Both the position numbers and the translations under genes were made by a program. The notes under the pieces are model-generated. The model made no database searches, was not told the origin of the DNA, and saw only the letters and a program-made list of their open reading frames with translations. This document shows, one piece after another, positions 17,238-25,793 of a stretch of DNA of 64,000 nucleotides; within the stretch, counting starts at the first letter, position 1, and the number at the start of each line of letters is the position of its first letter. Origin of the DNA: Bacteroidales bacterium (GTDB lineage: Bacteria; Bacteroidota; Bacteroidia; Bacteroidales; Marinilabiliaceae); contig JAKSLG010000003.1 of NCBI GenBank assembly GCA_024401295.1, positions 62,001 through 126,000 on the forward strand. Direction: 5' to 3'.

Positions 17238-19247
17238 TCACACCATCTGCTTGAGTCGCTCTTCAAGCGCACGCATTTCATCACGATATTGTGCCGCCGC
17301 AATAAAGTCAAGTTCTTTTGCCGCCTTCTTCATATTTTTCTGTGCTGCAGCAATGGCTTTCTCAATCTGAGATTTCGACGCGTATTCCATTTCCGGCTCA
17401 GCTGCAATATTCCCGACAGACTCTTCTTCCTTATAATTTTTCACTCCGGCGGTCTGTGTCAGAAGATTTGAAACAAGAGCCTTATTAAGAGCTTGTGGTG
17501 TTATATTGTTTGCCTCGTTATATGCCATCTGTTTCGCACGACGCATATTTGTCGAATCAATAGTCGCCTGCATCGATGGAGTTATTTTGTCTGCATACAT
17601 GATTACTCGGCCATTAAGATTGCGGGCGGCTCTACCAGCCGTCTGCGTCAGAGCCCTTTCTGAACGCAAAAAACCCTCCTTGTCAGCATCAAGTATGGCA
17701 ACAAGCGACACTTCTGGGAGATCAAGTCCCTCTCGCAAGAGATTGACGCCTATCAACACGTCAAATTCACCACTTCTGAGCTGCTCCATAATCTTGACGC
17801 GATCAAGCGTATCAACATCCGAATGTATATAGGCGGCATTTATGCGAAGATTATTCAGGTAATCCGTCAGTTCCTCAGCCATTCGCTTCGTCATTGTCGT
17901 AACGAGCGTCCGCTCATTTCGATCGACACGAATGCTGATTTCATTCATCAGATCGTCAATCTGATTAAGACTTGGGCGCACATCTATAACCGGATCGAGC
18001 AATCCCGTCGGACGTACAATCTGCTCAACATATACACCACCGCTTTTCTGCAGTTCATATTCAGCCGGAGTCGCACTGACATAAATAACCTGATTCGTAA
18101 GCTTATCGAACTCCTCAAATTTCAAAGGCCGGTTATCACGCGCCGATTCAAGACGGAATCCATATTCTACCAGATTATCTTTGCGCGATTTGTCGCCGCC
18201 ATACATAGCATGAATCTGAGGAATCGTGACATGGCTTTCATCTATCACGAGCAGATAGTCATCCGGAAAATAGTCAAGCAAACAAAATGGTCGCGTACCA
18301 GCTTCTCGACCATCAAAATATCTCGAATAGTTCTCAATACCTGGACAATATCCGAGTTCTCTGATCATCTCTATATCATACTCGACACGTTGCTGCAAAC
18401 GTTTTGCCTCAACAATTTTCCCAAGATCTTCAAACTGCTTAACCTGCACAACCATATCATCCTGTATCTGGCGGATAGCACTTTCAACGCGATCTTTTGA
18501 AGCCATGAATATATTAGCCGGGAATATCCGGACATTATCCATTCTGTCAATAGTGCTGTTATTCATTGGATCGATGCTTTCGATACTTTCGATTTCATCT
18601 CCCCAAAATATTACGCGTATAGCATAATCCTCGTATGCGAGAAAAACATCAACCGTATCGCCTTTCACTCTGAAATTACCGCGTCCGAATACGACTTCAT
18701 TGCGACTATACAGCGAATCTGTCAATGTTCGAAGAAAATTCGTTATGCCAATATTTTGCCCGACATGCAAATCGATCACCGCATTGTAAAAGTCATCCGG
18801 ATTACCAAGGCCATAGAGGCATGAGACAGAGGACACGATAACGATATCGCGACGTCCAGACATCAACGCCATCGTAGAATTAAGTCTCAGCTTATCGAGT
18901 TCCTCATTAACGGCAAGGTCCTTTTCTATATAGGTATCAGTTGAAACGATATATGCTTCCGGCTGATAATAATCATAGTACGAGACGAAATACTCAACAG
19001 CATTATTAGGGAAAAACTCCTTGAACTCTCCATATAGCTGCGCTGCCAATGTCTTGTTATGGCTCAAGACTATCGTAGGCTTATTTGTTCTAGCTATGAC
19101 GTTAGCAATGGTAAAAGTCTTACCAGAACCAGTCACGCCGAGCAAAGTCTGATGCTTATCGCCACGCTCAACACCTTCAGCCAATTCTCGTATTGCTTCT
19201 GGCTGATCACCGGTCGGACTATATTTCGAAACAAGTTCAAATGCCAT
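17238..19247 (-). CDS. uvrB: Excinuclease ABC subunit B
   Basis: The damage-verification helicase of nucleotide excision repair, 669 residues from the chosen start. It has Walker A LLGVTGSGKTFT near the N-terminus and the tyrosine-rich hairpin YFVSYYDYYQPEAY used to probe damaged DNA. Helicase motifs include INLLREGLDLPEV and QTAGRAARN, and a C-terminal UVR motif (KAAKELDFIAAAQYRDEM) contacts UvrC. The frame is open 15 codons further upstream to 19292, but that part is the stem of the terminator of the preceding gene, so I start at ATG 19247 (MAFELVSKY), which matches the family N-terminus. Confidence 0.97.
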   Translation of the reverse strand: MAFELVSKYSPTGDQPEAIRELAEGVERGDKHQTLLGVTGSGKTFTIANVIARTNKPTIVLSHNKTLAAQLYGEFKEFFPNNAVEYFVSYYDYYQPEAYIVSTDTYIEKDLAVNEELDKLRLNSTMALMSGRRDIVIVSSVSCLYGLGNPDDFYNAVIDLHVGQNIGITNFLRTLTDSLYSRNEVVFGRGNFRVKGDTVDVFLAYEDYAIRVIFWGDEIESIESIDPMNNSTIDRMDNVRIFPANIFMASKDRVESAIRQIQDDMVVQVKQFEDLGKIVEAKRLQQRVEYDIEMIRELGYCPGIENYSRYFDGREAGTRPFCLLDYFPDDYLLVIDESHVTIPQIHAMYGGDKSRKDNLVEYGFRLESARDNRPLKFEEFDKLTNQVIYVSATPAEYELQKSGGVYVEQIVRPTGLLDPVIDVRPSLNQIDDLMNEISIRVDRNERTLVTTMTKRMAEELTDYLNNLRINAAYIHSDVDTLDRVKIMEQLRSGEFDVLIGVNLLREGLDLPEVSLVAILDADKEGFLRSERALTQTAGRAARNLNGRVIMYADKITPSMQATIDSTNMRRAKQMAYNEANNITPQALNKALVSNLLTQTAGVKNYKEEESVGNIAAEPEMEYASKSQIEKAIAAAQKNMKKAAKELDFIAAAQYRDEMRALEERLKQMV

Positions 19248-19262
19248 AATTTCTCTGACAAA

Positions 19263-19289
19263 AAAAGGCTGCAAGATTTGCAGCCTTTT
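19263..19289 (-). terminator. Terminator of the beta-barrel gene
   Basis: A 12-bp perfect stem (19263-19274 AAAAGGCTGCAA with 19278-19289) with a 3-base loop. On the minus strand it is followed by more T. It lies 20 bases after the stop at 19310 and just ahead of uvrB. Confidence 0.85.
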
Positions 19290-19309
19290 CATTATGCTTT
19301 TGCATTGCG

Positions 19310-20185
19310 TTAACGTCTTCTTGTTCTCTGTGCGTTACGCTTATACTTTTTACGATTATTGATATAGGTCTTACGATTATACTTCGAAGAACTTCTCCAC
19401 TGCATATCTTCAAACTTATATGCCGCACCGACCGTTATAACATAGAAAGCATCAATAGCCTTCTGGCCGAGATATGGCATATCGTTAGCATTAGAGTTAT
19501 CTGAAGATGTCACACCTTCAACAGCAGCATCCTTAAATTCCTTCAAACTCATGCCCATACCACTATCTTGTCCATCCAATGCATCAGAGTTTGATCCGAA
19601 TGGCATCTGACCCTTTATTTCGAGCATTGCACTCCAGTGACGATTAATGTTATAACGCACACCACCAATACCGAACACTGCAGGAGCCGCAGTAAACGTA
19701 CTGATGTTATCAAGTAAGACTTGACTGCTATGTGGCAAATTTGGCCACTCGGTCGTATTGTTCGGATTAAACATCATCAATCCCATACCACCAGAGATAT
19801 ATGGCTCAAAAAGACGATTGGCATCATATCCCAACATCTGATTAAGGAAAATATAGTCCGCACCAAGCATAAAGTCAAAATAGAATGTGCTAAACTCACC
19901 ACCCCATCGTGCTTTACCCTGAAGACGACCGAAATCGATGTCGCATCGAACAGTCAAAGGCTTGATTATCTGTTTAGAAGCACCTATAAATCCCGAAAAA
20001 CCGACACGCTTACTATCCTGGATATCTCCAAAGAACATATTCGCGCCGAGGCTCGCTTTAGCTGAAAATCCCTGCAAAAAAGGAGACTTTTTCTTTCGTC
20101 GACTATTATACTGAGCATCACACGTAGTTGCTACCGTAACAAGTGCTATCGCAACTATCAATATATATCTTAGCATTCTATCCAT
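19310..20185 (-). CDS. Outer-membrane beta-barrel protein, function unknown
   Basis: About 291 residues, with a signal peptide (MLRYILIVAIALV then ATTCDAQ). The body alternates strands and turns with barrel-like features: ASLGANMFFGDIQD, DIDFGRLQGK, FDFMLGADYIFL, GIGGVRYNINRHWSAMLEIKG and AAYKFED. It resembles the small PorT/OmpW-like barrels of Bacteroidetes, but I cannot name a family. The C-terminus is oddly basic (NRKKYKRNAQRTRRR), which is unusual for a barrel ending in an aromatic residue. ATG at 20185 is chosen; 20176 and 20212 are also possible, the signal sequence fitting the inner two best. Confidence 0.65.
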   Translation of the reverse strand: MDRMLRYILIVAIALVTVATTCDAQYNSRRKKKSPFLQGFSAKASLGANMFFGDIQDSKRVGFSGFIGASKQIIKPLTVRCDIDFGRLQGKARWGGEFSTFYFDFMLGADYIFLNQMLGYDANRLFEPYISGGMGLMMFNPNNTTEWPNLPHSSQVLLDNISTFTAAPAVFGIGGVRYNINRHWSAMLEIKGQMPFGSNSDALDGQDSGMGMSLKEFKDAAVEGVTSSDNSNANDMPYLGQKAIDAFYVITVGAAYKFEDMQWRSSSKYNRKTYINNRKKYKRNAQRTRRR

Positions 20186-20353
20186 TTTTCCTAAGTATCT
20201 ATTTGACGGCAAAAATCGCTATTTTTTTTCTTATTATGAAATGTTTTGCAAAAACTTTTTTGACAATTACCTTTTTTTATACCAATTTTGCTACTGAAAT
20301 GTTGCGCTAAGTGTTGAAAAACATCATTTTTATCTCATTTCAGTATTCTCATT

Positions 20354-21352
20354 ATGAAAGTTTACAACGATATTTCGCTTAAGCGATATAACACTTTTGG
20401 CATTGATGTCAAAGCCGAACATCTAATTGAATGTGAATCACTTTCCGATTTCGAGACCGTTGCAAAAGGCGATGGTCACAGGCTTGTCCTTGGAGGTGGA
20501 AGCAACATGCTTTTCCTATCTGACCACAAAGGTCTGATTATTCATCCGACAATGACGGGACATGAAATTGTAGGCGAAAATGGGAATGACGTCATTGTCC
20601 GTGCTGCCGCGGGAACAGATTGGGATTCATTCGTATCGTCGATGGTCGCACAAGGTTTGCATGGACTTGAAAATCTATCGGGAATACCAGGGACCGTGGG
20701 CGCTTCTCCCGTTCAAAATGTCGGAGCTTATGGTGCTGACGCATCGCAAGTGGTATGTCGTGTCGAAGGATATTGGTTTGGCACTGGTGAAAAATTTGTT
20801 TTAATGGGCGACGAATGCCACTTTGGATATCGAAATAGCATTTTTAAGAACGAAATGAAGAATCGCGCAATCGTCTCGCTTGTCGACTATCATTTGTATA
20901 GGGATGCGCCGCTCAATCTTGATTACGGGCCAGTCAGACAGATGGTTGAATCGATGGGTGGAGCCTCACTGACAAATGTCCGCAATGCCATTCTAAACAT
21001 TCGTAATCAGAAATTACCCGATCCAAAGATACAAGGCAGCGCTGGCAGCTTCTTCAAAAATCCAGAAGTGTCATCAGATGTCGCGTCACGTATATCAAAA
21101 GATTTTGCAGAGATGCCTCAGTATCAGTTGCCTGACGGACGCGTCAAGATTCCTGCCGGATGGCTCATTGAACGTGCAGGATGGAAAGGTCGCGCTCTTG
21201 GCGAAGCAGCTGTTCACGACAAACAGGCGCTCGTACTCGTCAACCGTGGAAATGCCACAGGATCTGATGTAATGGCACTAGCAGAAGCTATCCGCAATGA
21301 TGTCAGAAAAATGTTTGGTATTGAACTTGACATGGAGGTCTGCAAAATATAA
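20354..21352 (+). CDS. murB: UDP-N-acetylenolpyruvoylglucosamine reductase
   Basis: A 332-residue FAD enzyme of peptidoglycan precursor synthesis, reducing the enolpyruvyl group to lactyl to give UDP-MurNAc. It has the type I N-terminus (SLKRYNTFGIDVKAE) and the FAD-binding GGGSN at 47-51. GTVGASPVQNVGAYG lies in the middle, with YRNSIFK and the proton-donor serine motif GSAGSFFKNP further on. It is 46 bases before the probable bioF promoter, and I see no terminator between them, so some readthrough into the biotin genes is possible. The upstream gap to 20213 is AT-rich and holds no clear consensus promoter. Confidence 0.96.
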   Translation: MKVYNDISLKRYNTFGIDVKAEHLIECESLSDFETVAKGDGHRLVLGGGSNMLFLSDHKGLIIHPTMTGHEIVGENGNDVIVRAAAGTDWDSFVSSMVAQGLHGLENLSGIPGTVGASPVQNVGAYGADASQVVCRVEGYWFGTGEKFVLMGDECHFGYRNSIFKNEMKNRAIVSLVDYHLYRDAPLNLDYGPVRQMVESMGGASLTNVRNAILNIRNQKLPDPKIQGSAGSFFKNPEVSSDVASRISKDFAEMPQYQLPDGRVKIPAGWLIERAGWKGRALGEAAVHDKQALVLVNRGNATGSDVMALAEAIRNDVRKMFGIELDMEVCKI

Positions 21353-21393
21353 AAAAAACACATGCCTTTGAGGTCAACATCAATGCGTCCATA

Positions 21394-21423
21394 TTGGTTT
21401 GTTCCAAATAAAAACTAATTTTG
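21394..21423 (+). promoter_or_regulatory. Probable bioFGC promoter
   Basis: TTGG (21394-21397), 18 bases, then TAATTTTG (21416-21423) resembles the Bacteroidetes -33/-7 pair. The predicted transcription start near 21430 lies downstream of the most upstream in-frame initiation codon (TTG at 21399), which argues for the bioF start at 21444. Confidence 0.55.
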
Positions 21424-21443
21424 CATTATTACAGCAGTTGTCT

Positions 21444-22586
21444 ATGACAACTCAAAACAGACAAATGGACAGATTCACACAAGATATAGATAAACTACGT
21501 GAAGCGTCAAATCTTCGCATTTTGCCAGATGCCGTACCTTCACAAATGCTCAATCTTTCTTCAAACGACTATCTCGGATTAAACGATGACACGACCTTGT
21601 GGAGCGAGTTTATCAAGAACTACGATATCTCGACACATTCGATGAGCTCTTGCTCTTCTCGCTTACTGACCGGCAATCATTCCGAATATCAACATCTTGA
21701 AGAATCACTAGAAGTCTTATTCGGATATGACAAAAAAGCTCTCGTTTTTCCTTCCGGCTATCACGTAAATGTCGGAATATTGCCTGCAATATCCACAAAA
21801 GGCACTTTAATCATAGCCGACAAACTTGTCCATGCTTCAATAATTGATGGTTTGCGATTGTCCGCTGCGACTGTTGAGCGATACAATCACAACGACATGA
21901 ACCATCTGCGCAGAATACTCGAAAAGTATCGTGCCGATTTTTCTGATTGCATAATTGTAACAGAAAGCATTTTCAGCATGGATGGCGACATCGCTGATCT
22001 TCAGTCGATTGTTGACTTGAAGAAAGAATTTGACACGATGCTCTATGTTGACGAAGCTCATGCTTTTGGCGTTAGAGGAAATCGTGGCGAAGGCGTTTTG
22101 GGTGAGATGGGGCTTCTCAATGAAGCAGACATCATAGTTGCAACTTTTGGCAAAGCCTGCGCATCCATGGGAGCATTCTGCATGACAAGCGAGATCTTAC
22201 GAAGTTATCTTGTCAACTTTTGCCGTTCGATGATATTCACGACTGGACTCCCGCCAATTAATGTTGCATGGTCGAGGTTCATTGTCGACAAATTGCCGCA
22301 AATGGAATCATTGCGCAGACATCTTTCAGAGATATCCGAAAAATTTTCACAAACACTTGACATTCAAACCGATTCACACATCGTGCCTTATATTGTCGGT
22401 TCAAATGAAGCGACGGTAGCTCTTGCCGCAGAATTACGTCAACGAGGTTTCTATGTTCTGCCGATACGCTACCCGACCGTTCCAAAAGGCAAAGCTCGTC
22501 TGCGTCTTTCGCTAAAGGCGTCGATGCAAATCGAAGAATTGGAGAATGTTGCCAGTGCAATTTTGGAATTGAAAAAATCAATCTGA
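21444..22586 (+). CDS. bioF: 8-amino-7-oxononanoate synthase
   Basis: A PLP-dependent alpha-oxoamine synthase, 380 residues from the chosen ATG, condensing pimeloyl-ACP with L-alanine in biotin synthesis. Family features: LNLSSNDYLGL near the N-terminus, the glycine-rich CSSRLLTGNHSEYQHLE, VDEAHAFGVRG, and ATFGKA with the Schiff-base lysine at 237. The frame opens at a TTG at 21399, but that codon lies within the promoter. ATG 21444 is preferred, and ATG 21465 (MDRFTQDIDKLREASNLR) is an alternative that also matches homologues. It is followed after 3 bases by bioG. Confidence 0.94.
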   Translation: MTTQNRQMDRFTQDIDKLREASNLRILPDAVPSQMLNLSSNDYLGLNDDTTLWSEFIKNYDISTHSMSSCSSRLLTGNHSEYQHLEESLEVLFGYDKKALVFPSGYHVNVGILPAISTKGTLIIADKLVHASIIDGLRLSAATVERYNHNDMNHLRRILEKYRADFSDCIIVTESIFSMDGDIADLQSIVDLKKEFDTMLYVDEAHAFGVRGNRGEGVLGEMGLLNEADIIVATFGKACASMGAFCMTSEILRSYLVNFCRSMIFTTGLPPINVAWSRFIVDKLPQMESLRRHLSEISEKFSQTLDIQTDSHIVPYIVGSNEATVALAAELRQRGFYVLPIRYPTVPKGKARLRLSLKASMQIEELENVASAILELKKSI

Positions 22587-22589
22587 TTT

Positions 22590-23243
22590 ATGAAGCATTG
22601 CTGGATTAGACGCGACAACACAGAAGAAGTTCTTGCTGTTTTTCTCGGATGGGGTGCCGATGGGCGATGCTTGTCACAAATGCCTGTTGCGCCTTGCGAC
22701 GTCGTTGCTTTCTACGATTATGCTGATTTTCTTACAGAAGTAGATCTTTCCTCATATAAAAATATTGATATCGCAGCTTGGTCAATGGGAGTTTTCAATG
22801 CTGAATATTTTCTTTCAGCAAACGGCATCACGCCACGCAATCTGACAGCAATAGCAGGAACTGGCAGATGCATCGATGATGCTGAAGGACTTGCCGTTAG
22901 TGTTGTGGATGCTACATACAATAATGTATCTGCTCCGTCTTTGCGAAAATTCGCAATGCGAATGTGCGGCGGACGCGAAGGATATGTCGCATCAATGCCA
23001 ATGTTATCGGAGCGCGATGCAGAGAATCAGAAAAACGAATTGGGAGCAATAATGCAGCGATACACTCACCGCGACAATGTAGCTACACTCACATGGGACA
23101 AAGCATATATAACATCGTCTGATTTAATTTTCATGCATGAAAATCAACGTAGATATTGGCAAAACAGAGCCAAGAAGATCATAGAGATTGACTGTCCCCA
23201 TTTTCCTTTTCTTGTAATTCGTTCCTGGGATTTATTACGATGA
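22590..23243 (+). CDS. bioG: Pimeloyl-ACP methyl ester carboxylesterase BioG
   Basis: A 217-residue alpha/beta-hydrolase of the DUF452/BioG type, which hydrolyses pimeloyl-ACP methyl ester to release pimeloyl-ACP and so plays the role of BioH. The nucleophile is in AWSMGV (Ser65). By position and motif, Asp178 (SSDLIF) and His204 (DCPHFPF) would complete the triad; this is inferred. It sits 3 bases after bioF and overlaps bioC by 4 bases (ATGA), typical of coupled translation. Confidence 0.88.
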   Translation: MKHCWIRRDNTEEVLAVFLGWGADGRCLSQMPVAPCDVVAFYDYADFLTEVDLSSYKNIDIAAWSMGVFNAEYFLSANGITPRNLTAIAGTGRCIDDAEGLAVSVVDATYNNVSAPSLRKFAMRMCGGREGYVASMPMLSERDAENQKNELGAIMQRYTHRDNVATLTWDKAYITSSDLIFMHENQRRYWQNRAKKIIEIDCPHFPFLVIRSWDLLR

Positions 23244-23971
23244 ATAAGCAAGTTGTAGCAAGGTCGTTTTCACGAAATGTCGCCACGTATGACGAAAATG
23301 CGGTCATACAACGCGAGATTGCCATACATCTTGCGCTCTTGCTTGATGGCGTCTGCTCCCATGGCGGTAACTTCTTCGAAGTCGGGTGCGGGACAGGACT
23401 CCTGACAAAGGAAGTCATACGTATTTTTTCACCATCACGCTACGCAGTTAACGACATTGCGCGTTCGATGCTAGACAATCTGAATGCCGAAGTATCGCAG
23501 AAACTATGCTTTGATGCCGAATCCGATGAATGGCCAATGTCACTCGACGCTATCGTTTCAGCCTCATCGGTGCAATGGTTCGACAATCCTTTGACCTTTG
23601 CTCAAAAATCATACGCGGCACTTAATGATTCCGGAACAGTCGGGTTAGCCACATTTGGTCCAAAGACATTCTGCGAGATGCAATCGTTAGGCCATCAAGG
23701 TCTCAGCTATCCATCATTACAGAAGTGGCAATCTGCTTTTAAAGACAACGGATTCTCTGTCATTAGAGCAGAATCTTCTATTCGCGTCATGCATTTCAAA
23801 TCCGTTTCGCAAATGCTCAATTCCATCCGAAACATTGGAGCAACAGCGAATAGTCAACGAATGTCTGTATCTCAACTAAAAAAATTCTCAGCCGATTACG
23901 AGCACCGGTTTTCAGACCCGGAGGGCATTCATTTGACATACGAAGTCTTCTATCTCATTGCAAAAAAATAA
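23240..23971 (+). CDS. bioC: Malonyl-ACP O-methyltransferase BioC
   Basis: A 243-residue SAM-dependent methyltransferase that caps malonyl-ACP as a methyl ester to start pimelate synthesis on the fatty-acid machinery. SAM motif I is FEVGCGTG (46-53), and the family N-terminal KQVVARSFSRNVATYDENA is present. It overlaps the bioG stop by ATGA. The remaining biotin genes (bioA, bioD, bioB) are not in this window. Confidence 0.92.
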   Translation: MNKQVVARSFSRNVATYDENAVIQREIAIHLALLLDGVCSHGGNFFEVGCGTGLLTKEVIRIFSPSRYAVNDIARSMLDNLNAEVSQKLCFDAESDEWPMSLDAIVSASSVQWFDNPLTFAQKSYAALNDSGTVGLATFGPKTFCEMQSLGHQGLSYPSLQKWQSAFKDNGFSVIRAESSIRVMHFKSVSQMLNSIRNIGATANSQRMSVSQLKKFSADYEHRFSDPEGIHLTYEVFYLIAKK

Positions 23972-23999
23972 GGCTCGAAGACCAATATCCTCGAGCCTT
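23970..23999. terminator. Terminator between bioC and hpf
   Basis: AAGGCTCGA (23970-23978) pairs with TCGAGCCTT (23991-23999). Reading on the minus strand the stem is followed by ATTTTTTT, so it ends the hpf transcript well; on the plus strand no T-run follows. It overlaps the bioC stop codon. Confidence 0.7.
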
Positions 24000-24024
24000 G
24001 CGTATAGTGCGCAGAAAAAAATTA

Positions 24025-24315
24025 CTACTTCTTCTCCTTATATTTCTCAAGCTGCTTGCGAAGTGCGTCACATGCAAGATCAATACCTTCTTCAAATGTC
24101 TTGCACTGCTTTTCAGCAACGAGCACGTCGTTTGGAACTGACAATGAAACCTTAGAAACCTTGTTCTCTGTATTGTTTGCCTTATCGAGACTCAAGGCCA
24201 CATCGGCTGAAATAATACCATCAAAGAAATGTTCAAGTTTACCCACTTTCTGGTTGACGAAATCCTTCAACTGTTCTGATGCATCGAAATGCAACGACTG
24301 AATCGTAATGTTCAT
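24025..24315 (-). CDS. hpf: Ribosome hibernation-promoting factor (HPF/RaiA short form)
   Basis: A 96-residue protein of the HPF/RaiA (YfiA) family, which binds the small subunit decoding centre and inactivates ribosomes in stationary phase. The family plan is visible: strand MNITIQSLHFDASEQL, then helix FVNQKVGKLEHF, and a long C-terminal helix ACDALRKQLEKYKEKK. It is the short form without the long-HPF dimerisation domain. The frame is open to 24342, but the ATG at 24315 has an AGGAGG at 24323-24328 with a 7-base gap, a strong Shine-Dalgarno that is exceptional in this window. It follows the xerC-type gene, whose stop is at 24327. Confidence 0.93.
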   Translation of the reverse strand: MNITIQSLHFDASEQLKDFVNQKVGKLEHFFDGIISADVALSLDKANNTENKVSKVSLSVPNDVLVAEKQCKTFEEGIDLACDALRKQLEKYKEKK

Positions 24316-24322
24316 AATAAAT

Positions 24323-24328
24323 CCTCCT
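24323..24328 (-). promoter_or_regulatory. Strong Shine-Dalgarno of hpf
   Basis: AGGAGG on the minus strand lies 7 bases before the hpf ATG and overlaps the end of the recombinase gene (stop codon 24327-24329). Most genes here show no such site, so hpf translation is probably specially strong or SD-dependent. Confidence 0.7.
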
Positions 24329-25223
24329 AATTTTTGGCCCACGGATGAGCCTGATTATAAGTCTTCTTCAGATGTTCAAAATCGCTATGAGCGTATATCT
24401 GCGTTGCTGTCAGACTTGAATGACCCAACAATTCCTTTATGGTCAGCAAGTCGGCTCCGTTATTCAGCAAAACCGTTGCGAACGTATGACGCAAGATATG
24501 TGGACTTTTACGCGTTATAGTCGAAACAGTTTCAATATGTCGGTGAACTAATCGATATACCAGCTTGGCATATATAGGTTCACCTTTTGCTGTCAGAAAG
24601 AGCCGTCCGCCTATTGCGCCATTGCCGAATTCTGAATTTCTGAGTTCAAGATAGGAATTTAAAATTGAAAATAAAAATTTTGTAAAAGGAATTATTCGTT
24701 GTTTTGATCTTTTTCCGTTGACCACCAGAAACTGATTTCCAAAATCTATCTGATTATCAGTAAGATTGACAAGCTCACTCAATCGCATGCCTGTCAGATA
24801 AAAAAGTTGAAGAATTGTTCTATCACGAACACCTTCATAGTTTTCCTCAAATCCACATTTATCGAGCATGAGATCCATCTCGTTTTCATGAAGAAATATA
24901 GGAAGTTTTTTAGGCGTCTTGACATTAGGAATAATTGCGCATGGGCTTGATTCAATAATCTGTTCGCGACATAGATATTTGAAATAGCTTCGGACAGATG
25001 CGATCTTGCGGTTTACGCTGCGGGCCATCATTCCGCCTGCAAGAAGCGACATGATCCATTTTCGCATATAGCGAGCCTTGGCCTGCCACATCTCGCCCAG
25101 ACCTTGTTCTTTCAGATATGAGGAAAAATGTTCGAGATCGTTGCGATAAGCTGTTATCGTCAGCGGTGAACTTCGTTTCTCATTCTGCATATATCTTAGA
25201 AACTGCTCTGCGTATTCTTCCAT
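24327..25223 (-). CDS. Tyrosine recombinase, XerC/XerD family
   Basis: A 298-residue tyrosine recombinase. The N-terminal SAM-like core-binding domain runs about 1-90 (FLRYMQNEKRSSPLTITAYR). The catalytic domain has the conserved Arg in LTGMRLSEL, the H-x-x-R motif HILRHTFA, LGHSSLTATQ and the nucleophile Tyr in QIYAHS. Such proteins resolve chromosome dimers at dif. Gene order rpsU-xerC-hpf is typical of Bacteroidetes. The frame extends to ATG 25247, but that codon lies in the stem of a terminator, so I prefer ATG 25223 (MEEYAEQF). XerC and XerD cannot be told apart with confidence. Confidence 0.9.
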   Translation of the reverse strand: MEEYAEQFLRYMQNEKRSSPLTITAYRNDLEHFSSYLKEQGLGEMWQAKARYMRKWIMSLLAGGMMARSVNRKIASVRSYFKYLCREQIIESSPCAIIPNVKTPKKLPIFLHENEMDLMLDKCGFEENYEGVRDRTILQLFYLTGMRLSELVNLTDNQIDFGNQFLVVNGKRSKQRIIPFTKFLFSILNSYLELRNSEFGNGAIGGRLFLTAKGEPIYAKLVYRLVHRHIETVSTITRKSPHILRHTFATVLLNNGADLLTIKELLGHSSLTATQIYAHSDFEHLKKTYNQAHPWAKN

Positions 25224-25235
25224 ATTGTCTGAATA

Positions 25236-25274
25236 AAAAAGAGACATTTCATACTCACGTATGCCATGTCTCTT
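25236..25274 (-). terminator. Terminator between rpsU and the recombinase gene
   Basis: On the minus strand AAGAGACAT (25266-25274) pairs with ATGTCTCTT (25239-25247), with an inner ATAC/GTAT hairpin, and is followed by TTTTTT. The 3' side of the stem contains the most upstream ATG of the recombinase frame. It probably attenuates readthrough from rpsU. Confidence 0.75.
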
Positions 25275-25339
25275 GTTTCTCTAAAGCCATGTTCTCACGC
25301 GTTAAGAACAGCGGCTTGTGAAAGTCGTGCGATCAGAAA

Positions 25340-25534
25340 TTAGATTTCTGCCTCGCGCTGAAGCTGCTGAACGTAGATAGCTTTCTCAAGCTTCTCTCTG
25401 CGAACTACAGACTGCTTAGTGTATGCCTGACGGTTACGAAGTTCACGCATAACACCAGTCTTCTCAAACTTTCTCTTAAATTTCTTCAAGGCTCTTTCAA
25501 TGTTTTCGCCTTCCTTAATTGGAACTACAATCAT
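25340..25534 (-). CDS. rpsU: 30S ribosomal protein bS21
   Basis: A 64-residue basic protein with the bS21 pattern (MIVVPIKEGENIERALKKFK, then RRREKLEKA-like helices). bS21 influences initiation in Bacteroidetes, where it sits by the anti-Shine-Dalgarno end of 16S rRNA. A TTACTTTG -7-like box lies on the minus strand at 25588-25595. It is followed by a terminator and then the recombinase and hpf genes. Confidence 0.97.
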   Translation of the reverse strand: MIVVPIKEGENIERALKKFKRKFEKTGVMRELRNRQAYTKQSVVRREKLEKAIYVQQLQREAEI

Positions 25535-25757
25535 GATTTTAGTTTATTGTTTTATTTCGAAATTATTCTTTTCCGTTTTCGAGGTTGCAAAGTAAGTAAA
25601 GTTTATAGACCTATGCAAGTGTTTTGCGTTTTTTAGACCAATTTTTTCCAATTCTATACTATAAAATAGGTATATCAGCGAAAGTCTAACGCAAAAAGAG
25701 TCGACTCAACAATTGCGCTTCGTCGGGTTAACGAGCATAGCATTGGCGAAATATCGC

Positions 25758-25765
25758 TATATTTG
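25758..25765 (+). promoter_or_regulatory. -7 element upstream of miaB
   Basis: TATATTTG is a full match to TAnnTTTG. The predicted start of transcription near 25772 is downstream of the upstream portion of the open frame and 22 bases before the chosen miaB ATG. No good -33 match was found. Confidence 0.55.
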
Positions 25766-25793
25766 CAACCGATTTCATGAAATTCAACAACAA

